A stretch of 64,000 bases of DNA, taken from NCBI RefSeq assembly GCF_010894455.1, contig NZ_JAAIXY010000010.1, positions 298,940-362,939 on the forward strand, written 5' to 3'. This DNA comes from Myxococcus eversor. GTDB lineage: Bacteria; Myxococcota; Myxococcia; Myxococcales; Myxococcaceae. The position numbers and the translations under genes are program-made. The notes beneath the pieces were generated by a model. The model was not told where the DNA came from. It searched no databases and saw nothing but the letters and a program-made list of their open reading frames with translations. Positions 1 to 8,629 of the stretch are shown one piece after another (positions within the stretch are counted from its first letter, which is position 1; each line of letters starts with the position of its first letter).

Positions 1-1
1 G

Positions 2-1108
2 GCCGCGTCCAAGCGCCCGCGCAACGACATGCGACTGGCGCTGGGGCAGGTGTACTGGCGCGAGCGCGCCTTCGACAAGGCTCAGGCCCAGTTCGAGGAG
101 GCGCAGAAGGACCCTCGCGACTACGAGGCCTCGTGCTCCCTGGGACGGCTGCTCCTGTCGCGCGGCTTGCCGGACATGGCCCTCAAGCCCCTGACGCAGG
201 CGGTGGAGCGCAACGGCGCGCACGGCGAGTCGCGCGACGCGCTGGGCCGCACGCTGCTGGCCATGGGCCGCACGCCCGAGGCCCTCAAGCAGTTCGAGAC
301 GTGGCAGCTCGACAACCCGGGCAGCGCCGCCGCGCACAAGGGCTTCGCGCTGGCCCTCTTCCATGCCGGACGTCGCAAGGAGGCGGAAGGGGCGGCGGGT
401 CGCTCGGCGAAGCTTTCGCCCGACGACGCGGAGGCGCACCGGCTGCGCGCAGCCATCTTGTTCGCCTCGGGCGATGCCAAGGGAGGCTTCTCCGCGCTGG
501 AGCGCGCCAACAAGCTGGACCCGAAGGACCCCGACACCTTCTGCGAGATTGCCCACGCCTTCTTGCGTCAGGGCAACGTGGACAACGCGGACGCGGCCTT
601 CGCGGCGGCCCGGCGTGAGGGCTCAGATGCCACCTGTGGCCGGGTGGGCGAACTCTACGTGCAGCTCCCCAGTGGAGGCCGAGGGGCGGCTCGGACGCTG
701 GAGGACCTGGCCTCGCGTGCTCCGACTGTCTGGGACAAGGCGTTCGCCCAGGCCGCCATGGCCCGCGTGCTGTTGGGCGCAGGCGTGCTGAAAGAAGCCC
801 GGGCGGCGGCGGAAGAGGCGGTGCGGCTGGCGCCGTATCAGGGCCGTTCTCACCTGGCGTTGGGGCTGGTGGCCCTGAAGCAGCGGCAGGAGGCCGTGGC
901 GAAGGCGTCGCTCTTGAAGGCAGTGGAGCTGGAGCCCACGGACGGGCCCGCGTACCTGGCGCTGGCGGACGTGCTGGTGCGCGAGTCGGCGGAGCTGCCT
1001 CGGGCGGTGGAGTCCTACGAGGCTTTTCTCCGGCTGGCGGGTGGCAGCGAGGAGGCGGGGCGCGTAAAGAAGGCGCTGCCGTCCCTCAAGAAGAAAGCGG
1101 CTCGTTAG
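2..1108 (+). CDS. TPR-repeat protein (5' partial)
   Basis: The frame is open from the first base of the window to the TAG at 1106-1108, so the gene probably begins upstream; the ATG at 29 may be internal. The 359+ residues are a continuous run of helix-pair TPR units, with recurring Gly/Ala, Leu, Tyr and Pro at TPR positions (for example the LxxALxLDP-like ends near residues 165, 268 and 302). No signal peptide or catalytic domain is visible in the part present. TPR proteins are scaffolds for protein-protein contacts; the partner is unknown. A small membrane protein starts one base after the stop, suggesting an operon. Confidence 0.85.
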   Translation, partial: AASKRPRNDMRLALGQVYWRERAFDKAQAQFEEAQKDPRDYEASCSLGRLLLSRGLPDMALKPLTQAVERNGAHGESRDALGRTLLAMGRTPEALKQFETWQLDNPGSAAAHKGFALALFHAGRRKEAEGAAGRSAKLSPDDAEAHRLRAAILFASGDAKGGFSALERANKLDPKDPDTFCEIAHAFLRQGNVDNADAAFAAARREGSDATCGRVGELYVQLPSGGRGAARTLEDLASRAPTVWDKAFAQAAMARVLLGAGVLKEARAAAEEAVRLAPYQGRSHLALGLVALKQRQEAVAKASLLKAVELEPTDGPAYLALADVLVRESAELPRAVESYEAFLRLAGGSEEAGRVKKALPSLKKKAAR

Positions 1109-1109
1109 C

Positions 1110-1490
1110 GTGCGCCAACCTCCCTCTGGCCCTGGGCCCGAGTCCCCGCTGCTGCGCATCATGTGGGGCAACGCCTTCCTGCTCTCGGCGCTCTACCTCC
1201 TGGTGGGCATCGTGGTGGAGGGCGCTCTGCGCCTGTTCCCCTCGAAGTTCCTCCAGCGCCTGTCGCTGTCGCTGGACTCGTTGCCGGCGCGCGCGTTGGA
1301 GCTGGTCGGCGCCATGGAGCCCTTGCGCACGGCCTTCTTCAACGGCCGCATCCCCGAGTACGGGGTGCGCCTCATCTTCGGCTTCACCACGGTCGTGGTC
1401 ATCTTCCTGCTCGCCCTCGTGGTGGGCACCGTCATGGGCGGCCTGCGCTACCTCATCGCCCGCGGGATGCGCCGAGGCGGGGGCTCCTAG
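1110..1490 (+). CDS. Small two-span membrane protein, unknown function
   Basis: The 126-residue frame starts at a GTG one base after the TPR gene stop, so the two are probably co-translated. Two hydrophobic stretches (about residues 22-42 and 91-112) would cross the membrane, separated by a roughly 45-residue loop; the C-terminus is basic and Gly-rich. I do not recognise a family. Codon usage (G/C third positions) matches its neighbours, which supports real coding. The pairing with a TPR protein suggests a membrane anchor or partner, which is inference only. Confidence 0.65.
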   Translation: MRQPPSGPGPESPLLRIMWGNAFLLSALYLLVGIVVEGALRLFPSKFLQRLSLSLDSLPARALELVGAMEPLRTAFFNGRIPEYGVRLIFGFTTVVVIFLLALVVGTVMGGLRYLIARGMRRGGGS

Positions 1491-1536
1491 CCTCGTCGGC
1501 CTGACGTCGGGAGAAGCGGGCGCCTCGGAGCCTGCG

Positions 1537-3624
1537 TCAGTTGATGCCCAGCGAGCGCCGGACGCGAGGCTTGCGCGGCGCCGCCATGGGGGCCGCCTGG
1601 GGCTCATGTCCCGCGGCGCGCGCCATCAGACAGATTTCCACCACCTTGGGGCCGAATCGCTCCCAGCGGCTCTCGCCCGTGCCCTTCACCGTGAGGAAGG
1701 TTTCCCGGTCGATGGGGAGCGCCGCCGCCAGCCCGAGCAGCGTGGCGTCGTTGAAGATGATGAACGGCGCGACGCCCAGGTCCTTCGACAGCTCCTTGCG
1801 CCAGCGCCGCAGCTCCGTGGAGGCCAGCTCGCTGTAGTTCATCACCGGCTGTGACGAGGCCGCCGTGCGGGCCCGGGAAGCGGACGGTCCACCCGACGAG
1901 AGGAGCGCCGGCATCTTCGCGGGTGCGCACACGTCGCAGTTGCCGCAGGAGGTCTCCACGTCCTGCTGGCCGAAGTAGTGGAGGACGACGCCCCGCCGGC
2001 AGCGCTGCTCCCGGTCCGCGTACGCGTAGTCCGTCATCCGCCGCAGGAGCTGGAGGTTCTGCCGCTCCTGCTCCCGGACGTGGCTCAGGTCCATGCCCAG
2101 CTCGCGGAAGGGAAGCCGCGCCAGCGCCCGGATGGAGCGACCGGAGAAGGGCCGGCGCACATTCACCACGCCCGACTTCTCCAAGAGGCCCAGCGCGTGT
2201 CGCGCATCGTCCACCGACAGGCCCACGCGCCGCGCGAGGATGGTCAGCTCCGTGGTGACCTGCCGGCCCAGGGGAAACGTCTCCAACAGCGACTTCAAGA
2301 GGCGCTGTGCGTCCGCCGCATGCGGGTGCGCGGCCGGCGCCTTCTCCGTCAGCGTCAGCCCGTGCTCGCCCTCACCCCGTCCGCCGCGCTCCAGCTTCCC
2401 GGCGCGCTCGAAGATGCGCAGCGCCGCGGAGACCTCGAACTCGCTGGCGTTCACCATGCCCGCCAGCACGTGCACGCCTCGCTCGAATTCCTCCACGGAC
2501 TGGAGCACGCCCCACGTGTCCGCGAGCACCGCCTCCGAGGGGTGGTTGCCCTGGATGAGCCGCTCCTGCGTGTACACGTCCGAGTGGTTGAACAGCAGCA
2601 CCGCGCGCGCGTCGCCGCCATCCCGGCCCGCTCGGCCAATCTCCTGGTAGTACGCCTCCACCGCCCGCGGGATGTTGGCGTGCGCGACGAAGCGGATGTC
2701 CGACTTGTCGATGCCCATGCCGAACGCATTGGTGGCCACCGCCACCGCGTCCTTCGTGGACATGAAGGTGTCCTGCGCCCGCCTCCGCGCGTCGTCATCC
2801 ATGCCCGCGTGGTACAGCACCGCCTTCAGGCCTCGGCCGTGCAACTCCGCGAAGATGCCGTCCGCCGCGCGTCGCGTGGAGCAGTAGATGATGCCGCTGC
2901 CGCCCAGCGCCGCCAGCCGCGCGCAGGCCTCGTGACGATCCGTATCTCCGCCCACCTCCTGCTTGCCCAGGAAGAGGTTGGGCCGGTCGAACCCCATGGC
3001 GAACTCGCGGGGCTCCTTCATCAGCAGCACCCGGACGATGTCCGCGCGCACCTCCGGCGTGGCCGTCGCGGTGAGCGCCACCGTGCGAGGGGGGCGCAGC
3101 TTCTTGCGCACCTGGCCCAACTGCGCGTACTCCGGCCGGAAGTCGTGGCCCCACTGGGAGATGCAGTGCGCCTCGTCCACGGCGAGCAGGTCCACGCCCA
3201 CGTCCAGGAGCGTCTGGACGAAGCTCGCGCTCCGGAAGCGCTCGGGCGCCACGTACAGGAGCTTGTACTCGCCCGCGCGCAGCCGGCGCATCCGCTCCGC
3301 CCGCTCCAGGTCCGACAGCGACGAGTTGATGAAAGTGGCGCTGATGCCGCGCGCGGTGAGCTGCTCCACCTGGTCCTTCATCAACGCGATGAGCGGCGAC
3401 ACCACCAACGTCAGCCCCGGCAGCAGCGTGGCCGGCAGTTGGTAGCAGAGGCTCTTGCCCGCGCCCGTGGGCATCACCACCACGGTGTTGCGCCCGCTCA
3501 GCACGGTGGAGATGACCTCCGCCTGCCCGGGACGGAACTGGGTCAATCCGAAGTGGCGCACCAGTCCCTGCTGAGCTTCCTCGAAGTAGGGCAGGGCCAA
3601 CGGCATCGCTCGCATGTTCACCAT
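1537..3624 (-). CDS. recQ: ATP-dependent DNA helicase RecQ
   Basis: A 3'-5' DNA helicase of the RecQ family used in recombination and replication-fork repair. The 695 residues show Walker A MPTGAGKS (51-58), the DEAH box followed by CISQWGHDFRPEY (150-165), the conserved IGRAGRDG motif, the RQC zinc site (CRRG...CGNCDVC, ending near 566) and an HRDC domain (about 594-668), then a basic tail. Length is slightly above the E. coli enzyme (about 610). The start is uncertain: ATGs lie at 3624, 3615 and 3606; the second has an AGG about 9 bases upstream and is the best ribosome site. It is convergent with the preceding gene, which ends 46 bases away. Confidence 0.96.
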   Translation of the reverse strand: MVNMRAMPLALPYFEEAQQGLVRHFGLTQFRPGQAEVISTVLSGRNTVVVMPTGAGKSLCYQLPATLLPGLTLVVSPLIALMKDQVEQLTARGISATFINSSLSDLERAERMRRLRAGEYKLLYVAPERFRSASFVQTLLDVGVDLLAVDEAHCISQWGHDFRPEYAQLGQVRKKLRPPRTVALTATATPEVRADIVRVLLMKEPREFAMGFDRPNLFLGKQEVGGDTDRHEACARLAALGGSGIIYCSTRRAADGIFAELHGRGLKAVLYHAGMDDDARRRAQDTFMSTKDAVAVATNAFGMGIDKSDIRFVAHANIPRAVEAYYQEIGRAGRDGGDARAVLLFNHSDVYTQERLIQGNHPSEAVLADTWGVLQSVEEFERGVHVLAGMVNASEFEVSAALRIFERAGKLERGGRGEGEHGLTLTEKAPAAHPHAADAQRLLKSLLETFPLGRQVTTELTILARRVGLSVDDARHALGLLEKSGVVNVRRPFSGRSIRALARLPFRELGMDLSHVREQERQNLQLLRRMTDYAYADREQRCRRGVVLHYFGQQDVETSCGNCDVCAPAKMPALLSSGGPSASRARTAASSQPVMNYSELASTELRRWRKELSKDLGVAPFIIFNDATLLGLAAALPIDRETFLTVKGTGESRWERFGPKVVEICLMARAAGHEPQAAPMAAPRKPRVRRSLGIN

Positions 3625-3664
3625 CCTGGACCGGCCGTCAACGGAAACGGGGCTCCGCCCTTCT

Positions 3665-3910
3665 TCACAGCTCCAGCCCCGGCGGCACGGGGACGGCCAG
3701 GCGGGCCCTCCTCAGCGCCACCTCCAGCACTCGCAGCGCGGTGGCGTCCGGCTCCCTGCGTCCATCCACCACCACGTCGCCCTCTCGAGCGTCCACGGGC
3801 AGCTCCGAGCGCTCCACCGTGCAGGCCCGCCCGGTCTCCAGCCGCACCACCTGCGCCCGCGTGTCCTCCAACAGCTCCACCTGCACCATCCCCACCAGGC
3901 ACCCCGCCAT
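3665..3910 (-). CDS. DUF3006-like small protein
   Basis: This 81-residue protein begins at the ATG at 3910, whose A is also the last base of the radC stop (TGATG), so translation is probably coupled. The pattern VELLED...VVRLETG...VERSELP...EGDVVV matches the small beta-barrel-like DUF3006 family as I know it; a second ATG at 3889 gives a start closer to the usual family start. Function of the family is unknown. The context with RadC does not clarify it. Confidence 0.6.
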   Translation of the reverse strand: MAGCLVGMVQVELLEDTRAQVVRLETGRACTVERSELPVDAREGDVVVDGRREPDATALRVLEVALRRARLAVPVPPGLEL

Positions 3911-4695
3911 CACCCACCTCCTCCCGCCACGTTCCATTCCCGTTTCCGCTCCCACTCCCCGTCCGGCATCAGCCCCCGCTCCAGCATCGACACGAACGCC
4001 CCATCTCCCACCACCAGGTGGTCCAGCACCTTGAGGTTGAGCAGCTTCGCCCCGGCCACGAGGTGCCGCGTCAGCCCCACGTCCTGGACGCTGGGCTCCG
4101 GGTCTCCCGAGGGGTGGTTGTGTGCCAGGACGATGGCCGTCGCGCGCGATACGAGCGCCGCGGCGAACACCTCTCGGGGGTCCACCGGGCACGTGTTCAG
4201 CGTGCCCTCCGCCACCCGCGCGTCATGCACCAGCACGTTGCGCGCGTTGAAGCACAGCACGTGGAACACCTCCCGCCGCAGCGCCCCCATGACGGGCGTG
4301 AGGTACGCGTGAATCTCCCGGGGCGTGCGCAGCTTGGGACGCCGCTCTGGAGAGCGCTGGGCGCGACGGCCCAGCTCCAGCGCCGCGAGCACCTGCGCCG
4401 CTCGCCGGGGACCCAGGCCCGGCATTCCCTTCAGCTCCACCGGCTCCGCCTGCAGCAGCGCCTTGAGCCCACCGCAGCGCCTCAAGAGCGTCCCAGCCGC
4501 CTCCAGCCCACCTCGAGAACTCGCCGCCAGACCCCACGTGACGCACAGGAGCTCCGAGTCGGTGAGAGCCTGCGCCCCCAACCGGAAGAGCCGCTCCCGG
4601 GACTGCTCCATGCTCCCGGACGCGTGCACCCCCACCGACTCCTCGCCCACCGCTTCACCGCTCCCCACCCACGCCCCGCCCATGCTCCACTCCAT
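3910..4695 (-). CDS. radC: RadC family JAB-domain protein
   Basis: The protein has a helix-hairpin-helix segment (MPGLGPRRAAQVLAALELG) followed by a JAB/MPN metallopeptidase-like domain with the metal motif HNHPSGDPEPS. E(x)nH-x-H-x10-D residues of the fold are present. RadC-type proteins were once linked to DNA repair, but their biochemical role is unsettled. Length (about 261) is near the usual 220-230 plus a Gly-rich N-terminal extension. The start is uncertain: GTG 4704, ATG 4695, ATG 4683 and ATG 4611 are in frame; the ones at 4695 and 4683 have purine-rich sites. The stop overlaps the start of the DUF3006-like gene by one base. Confidence 0.9.
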   Translation of the reverse strand: MEWSMGGAWVGSGEAVGEESVGVHASGSMEQSRERLFRLGAQALTDSELLCVTWGLAASSRGGLEAAGTLLRRCGGLKALLQAEPVELKGMPGLGPRRAAQVLAALELGRRAQRSPERRPKLRTPREIHAYLTPVMGALRREVFHVLCFNARNVLVHDARVAEGTLNTCPVDPREVFAAALVSRATAIVLAHNHPSGDPEPSVQDVGLTRHLVAGAKLLNLKVLDHLVVGDGAFVSMLERGLMPDGEWERKREWNVAGGGG

Positions 4696-4869
4696 CCCGC
4701 CCACCTTCCCCGGGACGGTGCTTGAGCAAGGCGTGTGCCCGTTGTCGCTACCTGGGGCGCGGTGTGCCTACCCATCCCGGCGTGCTCGAAAGCGGCCCGG
4801 CTGGCGGACGGACACCGGTACACCACGGCCCCTCTCGACGGGTGAGAGGCGGGCGGTGCGGGCTGGGGG

Positions 4870-5328
4870 TCAGAAGCGGGAGATGGCGAAGAACGATTTG
4901 ATCTTGTCGTTCGTCTCGCGGAGCCGTTCGCTCAGCGTCCGGACGAGCGTCCAGAGGAGCACGTACGCCAGGTCCTTGTCGGTGAACATGAGCTGGTCCA
5001 GCTTGGACCTCTCGATGACCCACACCGAGCAGGAGATGTGGGCAATGGCATCCGCCGAGCGAGGGGAGTCCTCGATAATCGCCATCTCGCCGAAGTACTG
5101 GCCGGCTTCCAGGATGGCGAGCGCCTCCTCGCCTATGCCCGGCACCGACTTGGAGATGCGGACCTTGCCCCGGGAGACGACGAACATCTCCTGGCTGGCC
5201 TCCCCCTCGCGGAAGAGGAAGGCGCCCGCCGGGTAGTCCCTGGTCTGACCGAGTTGCGCCACCTTGGCGAGCTGGCCCTGGGTCAAACCCTCGAACAGCG
5301 CAACCTTCTTGAGGAGCTCGGCATCCAT
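4870..5328 (-). CDS. Cyclic nucleotide-binding domain protein
   Basis: A 152-residue protein made almost entirely of one Crp-type cyclic nucleotide-binding domain: LFEGLTQGQLAKVAQ, the GAFLFREGEAS strand, the phosphate-binding-cassette-like segment GQYFGEMAIIEDSPRSADA, and a C-terminal helix. No helix-turn-helix follows, so it is not a Crp-type transcription factor; it is more like a stand-alone sensor module. The cassette keeps FGEMAI and R-S-A, which are typical of ligand-competent domains. It is divergent from trxB with 77 bases between starts. Confidence 0.88.
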   Translation of the reverse strand: MDAELLKKVALFEGLTQGQLAKVAQLGQTRDYPAGAFLFREGEASQEMFVVSRGKVRISKSVPGIGEEALAILEAGQYFGEMAIIEDSPRSADAIAHISCSVWVIERSKLDQLMFTDKDLAYVLLWTLVRTLSERLRETNDKIKSFFAISRF

Positions 5329-5405
5329 GAGGCCAGCTTCGTATCACGCGCCCGAGGGCCTCTGGTACCTTCGCGGCCTCAACGGAATAGAGGGAGGAGC
5401 CACCC

Positions 5406-6371
5406 GTGGCGGAGGAGAAAATCAACAAGGTGACCATCATCGGCTCGGGGCCTGCGGGTTACACTGCGGCCATCTATGCCGCGCGCGCCAACCTGGAGCC
5501 GGTGGTGTTCGCCGGCGGGCCCACGCTGGAGCACCCCCAGCGCGTACCGGGCGGGCAGCTCATGGTGACCACGGACGTGGAGAACTACCCGGGGTTTCCG
5601 GAGGCCATCACCGGCCCTGAGCTGATGGACCGTTTCCAGAAGCAGGCGGAGCGCTTCGGCACGGTCATCCACATGGAGAACGTGGTGAAGGTGGACTTCA
5701 GCAAGCGCCCCTTCGTCATCGAAGGGGAGAGCATTGGCCGTGTCCTGTCGGAGACCGTCATCGTCTCCACCGGCGCCACGGCCAAGTGGCTGAGCGTCAA
5801 GGGTGAGGACACCTACAAGAACCGGGGCGTCTCCGCGTGTGCCACCTGTGACGGCGCGTTCTTCAAGAACCAGGAGGTTCTCGTCGTGGGCGGTGGTGAC
5901 ACGGCGATGGAGGAGGCCACGTACCTGGCGAAAATCGTCAAGCACGTCACCCTCATCCACCGTCGCGACTCGCTGCGCGCGTCGAAGGTGATGCAGGACC
6001 GCGCGCTCAACAACCCGAAGATTTCCTTCCTGTGGAACTCGGCGGTGGAGGAGGTCACCGGCAACGCGAAGGGAATGACGGGCGCGGTGGTGCGCAATCT
6101 GAAGACGGGGGACAGCCAGCTGCTCAACGCCACCGGCCTGTTCGTGGCCATCGGCCACACGCCGAACACGGAGCTGTTCCAGGGCATCCTGGAGACGCAC
6201 CAGGGCGGCTACCTCAAGACGGTGCCGGGCAGCACCCGGACCAACATCCCCGGCGTGTTCGCTTGTGGTGACGTGCAGGACAGCTACTACCGTCAGGCCA
6301 TCACCGCCGCCGGCACCGGCTGCATGGCGGCCATCGACGCGGAGCGCTGGCTGATTGAAGAGGGCGAGTAG
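5406..6371 (+). CDS. trxB: Thioredoxin-disulfide reductase
   Basis: A flavoprotein that reduces oxidised thioredoxin with NADPH in the cytoplasm. The 321 residues have the FAD site GSGPAG (13-18), the redox pair CATC (145-148) and the NADPH site GGGDTA (162-167), and the C-terminal FAD motif GVFACGDV. Length is the family norm. The start is a GTG preceded by AGGGAGGAG about 6 bases upstream, a strong ribosome site. A strong intrinsic terminator follows at 6401-6439, so it is probably monocistronic. Confidence 0.97.
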   Translation: MAEEKINKVTIIGSGPAGYTAAIYAARANLEPVVFAGGPTLEHPQRVPGGQLMVTTDVENYPGFPEAITGPELMDRFQKQAERFGTVIHMENVVKVDFSKRPFVIEGESIGRVLSETVIVSTGATAKWLSVKGEDTYKNRGVSACATCDGAFFKNQEVLVVGGGDTAMEEATYLAKIVKHVTLIHRRDSLRASKVMQDRALNNPKISFLWNSAVEEVTGNAKGMTGAVVRNLKTGDSQLLNATGLFVAIGHTPNTELFQGILETHQGGYLKTVPGSTRTNIPGVFACGDVQDSYYRQAITAAGTGCMAAIDAERWLIEEGE

Positions 6372-6400
6372 CCCACCCGCCACCGCGTGACGCATGCTCC

Positions 6401-6439
6401 AGGCCGGCCCGTCTTCCATGGCGGGCCGGCCTCTTTTTT
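6401..6439 (+). terminator. Intrinsic terminator of trxB
   Basis: Perfect 11-bp stem AGGCCGGCCCG (6401-6411) with CGGGCCGGCCT (6422-6432), a 10-base loop, then C and six T. It is 30 bases after the trxB stop. Confidence 0.93.
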
Positions 6440-6483
6440 CGAGCCGGGCCCCGGGCGCCGAGCAGGGACGGAACAGGACTCTC

Positions 6484-7668
6484 ATGAGCACGAAGCAGAA
6501 GACGCTGGCGGTGCACGCGGGGACGCGGCTGACGGGCAGCAAGGCGGTGCCCGTCTCGCCCCCCATCTCCGTATCGGCGGTGAGCTGGTTCGACAGCAGC
6601 GACGATTTGGACGGCGCGCTGGACGGCAAGGACTACGCCTACGCCCGCATCAGCGCTCCCAACACCACGTTGCTCGAGGAGGCGGTGGCGGCGCTGGAGG
6701 GCGCTGAATCGTGTGTGGCCTACGCCAGCGGAATGGCCGCGCTGCGCTCGCTCTTCGAAGCCCAGGACTTCCGGCTCGGCGACACGCTGGTGATGCCGGC
6801 GGATGGCTACGGCGTCACGCGCGCGCTCTACAAGAAGCTGTGCGCGGCGCTGGGTGTCGAGCTGCACGCGCTGAAGCTGACGGACGCGGGGACGGAGGCG
6901 CGCATCCGCGAGCTGAAGCCGCGACTGGTGCTGGCGGAGAGCATCAGCAATCCGCTGCTGCGCGTGGCGGACCTGCGCGGGCTGGCGAAGGCGTGCCGGG
7001 ACGTGGGCGCGGCCTTCGCGGTGGACGCGACATTCCCTTCGCCCATGGGACAGCGCGTGCTGGAGCTGGGCGCGGACTACGCGGTGCAGTCCACCAGCAA
7101 GTGGCTCAACGGGCACAGTGACGCCTTGGGCGGGACGGTGAGCGGCGCTCGCTCGCGCATCGACGTGCTGCGCGCCGCTCGAATCCTTGCGGGCGACGTG
7201 CTGGGGCCCTTCGAGGCATGGCTCACCCTGCGCGGCCTGCGCACGTTGCCGGTGCGGATGAAGGCCCACTCCGAGCACGCGGCGCACGTGGCGCGACGGC
7301 TCGCGGAGTCGCCCCTGCTGGAGCGGGTCATCTACCCGGGGCTGCCCTCGCATCCGGACCACGCGGTGGCTCGCGAGGTGCTCAAGGACGGCGGCCCCAT
7401 GGTGTCCTTCGAAATCAAGGGCGCGGGTCGTCCCGAGGCCATGCGCTTTTTGGAGGCGCTGAAGGTGGGGCGTCCGGGTCCGTCGCTCGGTGACGTGTGC
7501 ACGCTGGTGATGCACGCGGCCAGCGCCAGCGCGCGCCGGCTGACGCCCGAGGAGCGCGAGGCGGCGGGGATTCGCGAGAGCCTCATCCGCGTGTCCGTGG
7601 GCCTGGAGGACCCGGACGACGTGGTGGAGGACCTGCTCCAGGCCGTGGCGCAGGGGGTGGCGCGGTGA
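6484..7668 (+). CDS. Cys/Met metabolism PLP-dependent enzyme
   Basis: A 394-residue member of the cystathionine gamma-synthase / gamma-lyase family (fold-type I PLP enzymes acting on sulfur amino acids). Family marks are LAVHAGT near the start, AYARISAPNTTLLEEAVAALEG, the YASGMAA turn, and the PLP lysine in STSKWLNGHSD. The exact reaction (gamma-synthase, gamma-lyase or beta-lyase) cannot be told from the sequence. An upstream in-frame ATG at 6394 would run through the trxB terminator, so 6484 is chosen. The stop overlaps the GTG of moaC (GTGA), so the two are coupled. Confidence 0.88.
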   Translation: MSTKQKTLAVHAGTRLTGSKAVPVSPPISVSAVSWFDSSDDLDGALDGKDYAYARISAPNTTLLEEAVAALEGAESCVAYASGMAALRSLFEAQDFRLGDTLVMPADGYGVTRALYKKLCAALGVELHALKLTDAGTEARIRELKPRLVLAESISNPLLRVADLRGLAKACRDVGAAFAVDATFPSPMGQRVLELGADYAVQSTSKWLNGHSDALGGTVSGARSRIDVLRAARILAGDVLGPFEAWLTLRGLRTLPVRMKAHSEHAAHVARRLAESPLLERVIYPGLPSHPDHAVAREVLKDGGPMVSFEIKGAGRPEAMRFLEALKVGRPGPSLGDVCTLVMHAASASARRLTPEEREAAGIRESLIRVSVGLEDPDDVVEDLLQAVAQGVAR

Positions 7669-8156
7669 AGATGGTGGATGTCGGCGCGAAGCCGAAGACG
7701 GAGCGCGTGGCGGTGGCCACCGCGCTGTTGCGCATGCTGCCCGCCACCCGGGAGCGCATCCTCGCGGGGAAGGTGGAGAAGGGGGACGTGCTCGCCGCGG
7801 CGAGGCTCGCGGGCATCATGGCCGCCAAGCGCACCCCGGATTTCATCCCACTGTGCCATCCCATCGCCCTGTCTGGAGTCGAGGTGACACTCGAGCCCGT
7901 GAAGGAGGGACTGTCCGTCCGCGTGACGGTACGGACGGTGGACCGCACGGGCGTGGAGATGGAGGCGCTGACGTCCGCATGCGCGGCGGCGCTCACCGTC
8001 TATGACATGTGCAAGAGCGCGGACCGAGGCATGGTGCTGGAGGCAGTGCAGCTCGAGCACAAGTCCGGAGGCCGCTCGGGGACGTGGGAGCGGGAGTCGG
8101 CGAAGCAGGGGACTGCCGCAGCCAAGCCACGTCCACGCAAACGCGCGAAGGGTTGA
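7665..8156 (+). CDS. moaC: Cyclic pyranopterin monophosphate synthase MoaC
   Basis: MoaC acts with MoaA to make cyclic pyranopterin monophosphate, the first step of molybdenum cofactor synthesis. Clear family blocks are MVDVGAKPKTER at the start, KGDVLAAARLAGIMAAKRT, IPLCHPIALSGVEV, VRTVDRTGVEMEALTSAC and YDMCKSADRGM. Start is GTG 7665 (4-base overlap with the PLP enzyme) or ATG 7671. The dozen residues that usually precede MVDV (LTH..G.A) are missing, and the tail has a basic KPRPRKRAKG extension. No other mo-gene is nearby. The stop codon lies inside the first unit of a 34-bp tandem array. Confidence 0.93.
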   Translation: MKMVDVGAKPKTERVAVATALLRMLPATRERILAGKVEKGDVLAAARLAGIMAAKRTPDFIPLCHPIALSGVEVTLEPVKEGLSVRVTVRTVDRTGVEMEALTSACAAALTVYDMCKSADRGMVLEAVQLEHKSGGRSGTWERESAKQGTAAAKPRPRKRAKG

Positions 8157-8310
8157 GCACGGACGCTCTCTCGAGCGCGCGAAGGGTTGAGCGAGGACGT
8201 TCTCTCGAGCGCGCGAAGGGTTGAGCGAGGACGTTCTCTCGAGCGCGCGAAGGGTTGAGCGAGGACGTTCTCTCGAGCGCGCGAAGGGTTGAGCGAGGGC
8301 GCTTTCGCAA
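8142..8310 (+). repeat. 34-bp tandem repeat array (about five units)
   Basis: The landmark GGGTTGA occurs at 8150, 8184, 8218, 8252 and 8286, exactly 34 bases apart. The first occurrence holds the moaC stop codon. Each unit can fold a small hairpin: CGCTC-TCTC-GAGCG in unit 1, CGTTC-TCTC-GAGCG (one G.T pair) in the next three, and GCGCTT-TCGC-AAGCGC in the last. 34 is not a multiple of three, so the array is not coding. There are no spacers, so it is not CRISPR. Confidence 0.95.
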
Positions 8311-8629
8311 GCGCACAAGAACGGGAGGGGAGAGGCCCATGCCAGGAGCCCGCGTCCTCCCCGCACCGTGCCTCGGAAGGCTCGCAGGGGAGGCGCTTCG
8401 CACCGCGATGTCGAGCGCCATGCCTCCGCCCGCCGCCATGCCCGCGCATCGAGGCGCGGCACGTGCGGGCTGCCCGGTGTCCGCTTCAGGACGTGGTCAG
8501 TGTGCTCCCGAGCACTGCTCTCCCTGAACTCGTGCCCTCCAGGGCTCCCGCTTGTCGGAGCGGTCGTCCAGATTGAGCGCTCGCCACGTGCGCCCAGCAA
8601 TCGCGCGGGGCCGTAGGGGAGGTCCAAGG
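8311..8629. other. Intergenic stretch with no recognised gene
   Basis: About 320 bases between the 34-bp array and the next lipoprotein. Short open frames exist on both strands, but none has a ribosome site, family motif or the codon bias of its neighbours. I see nothing assignable here. Confidence 0.5.

Noticed and set aside
1978-4725. 915-codon open frame on the plus strand over recQ and radC
   Set aside because: Runs opposite two clear genes and reads as Arg/His/Leu-rich noise.
8142-8310. CRISPR array
   Set aside because: Units are contiguous with no spacers and there are no cas genes.
8289-8576. 95-codon plus-strand frame in the gap after the 34-bp array
   Set aside because: Starts inside the repeat, has no ribosome site and no protein-like composition.
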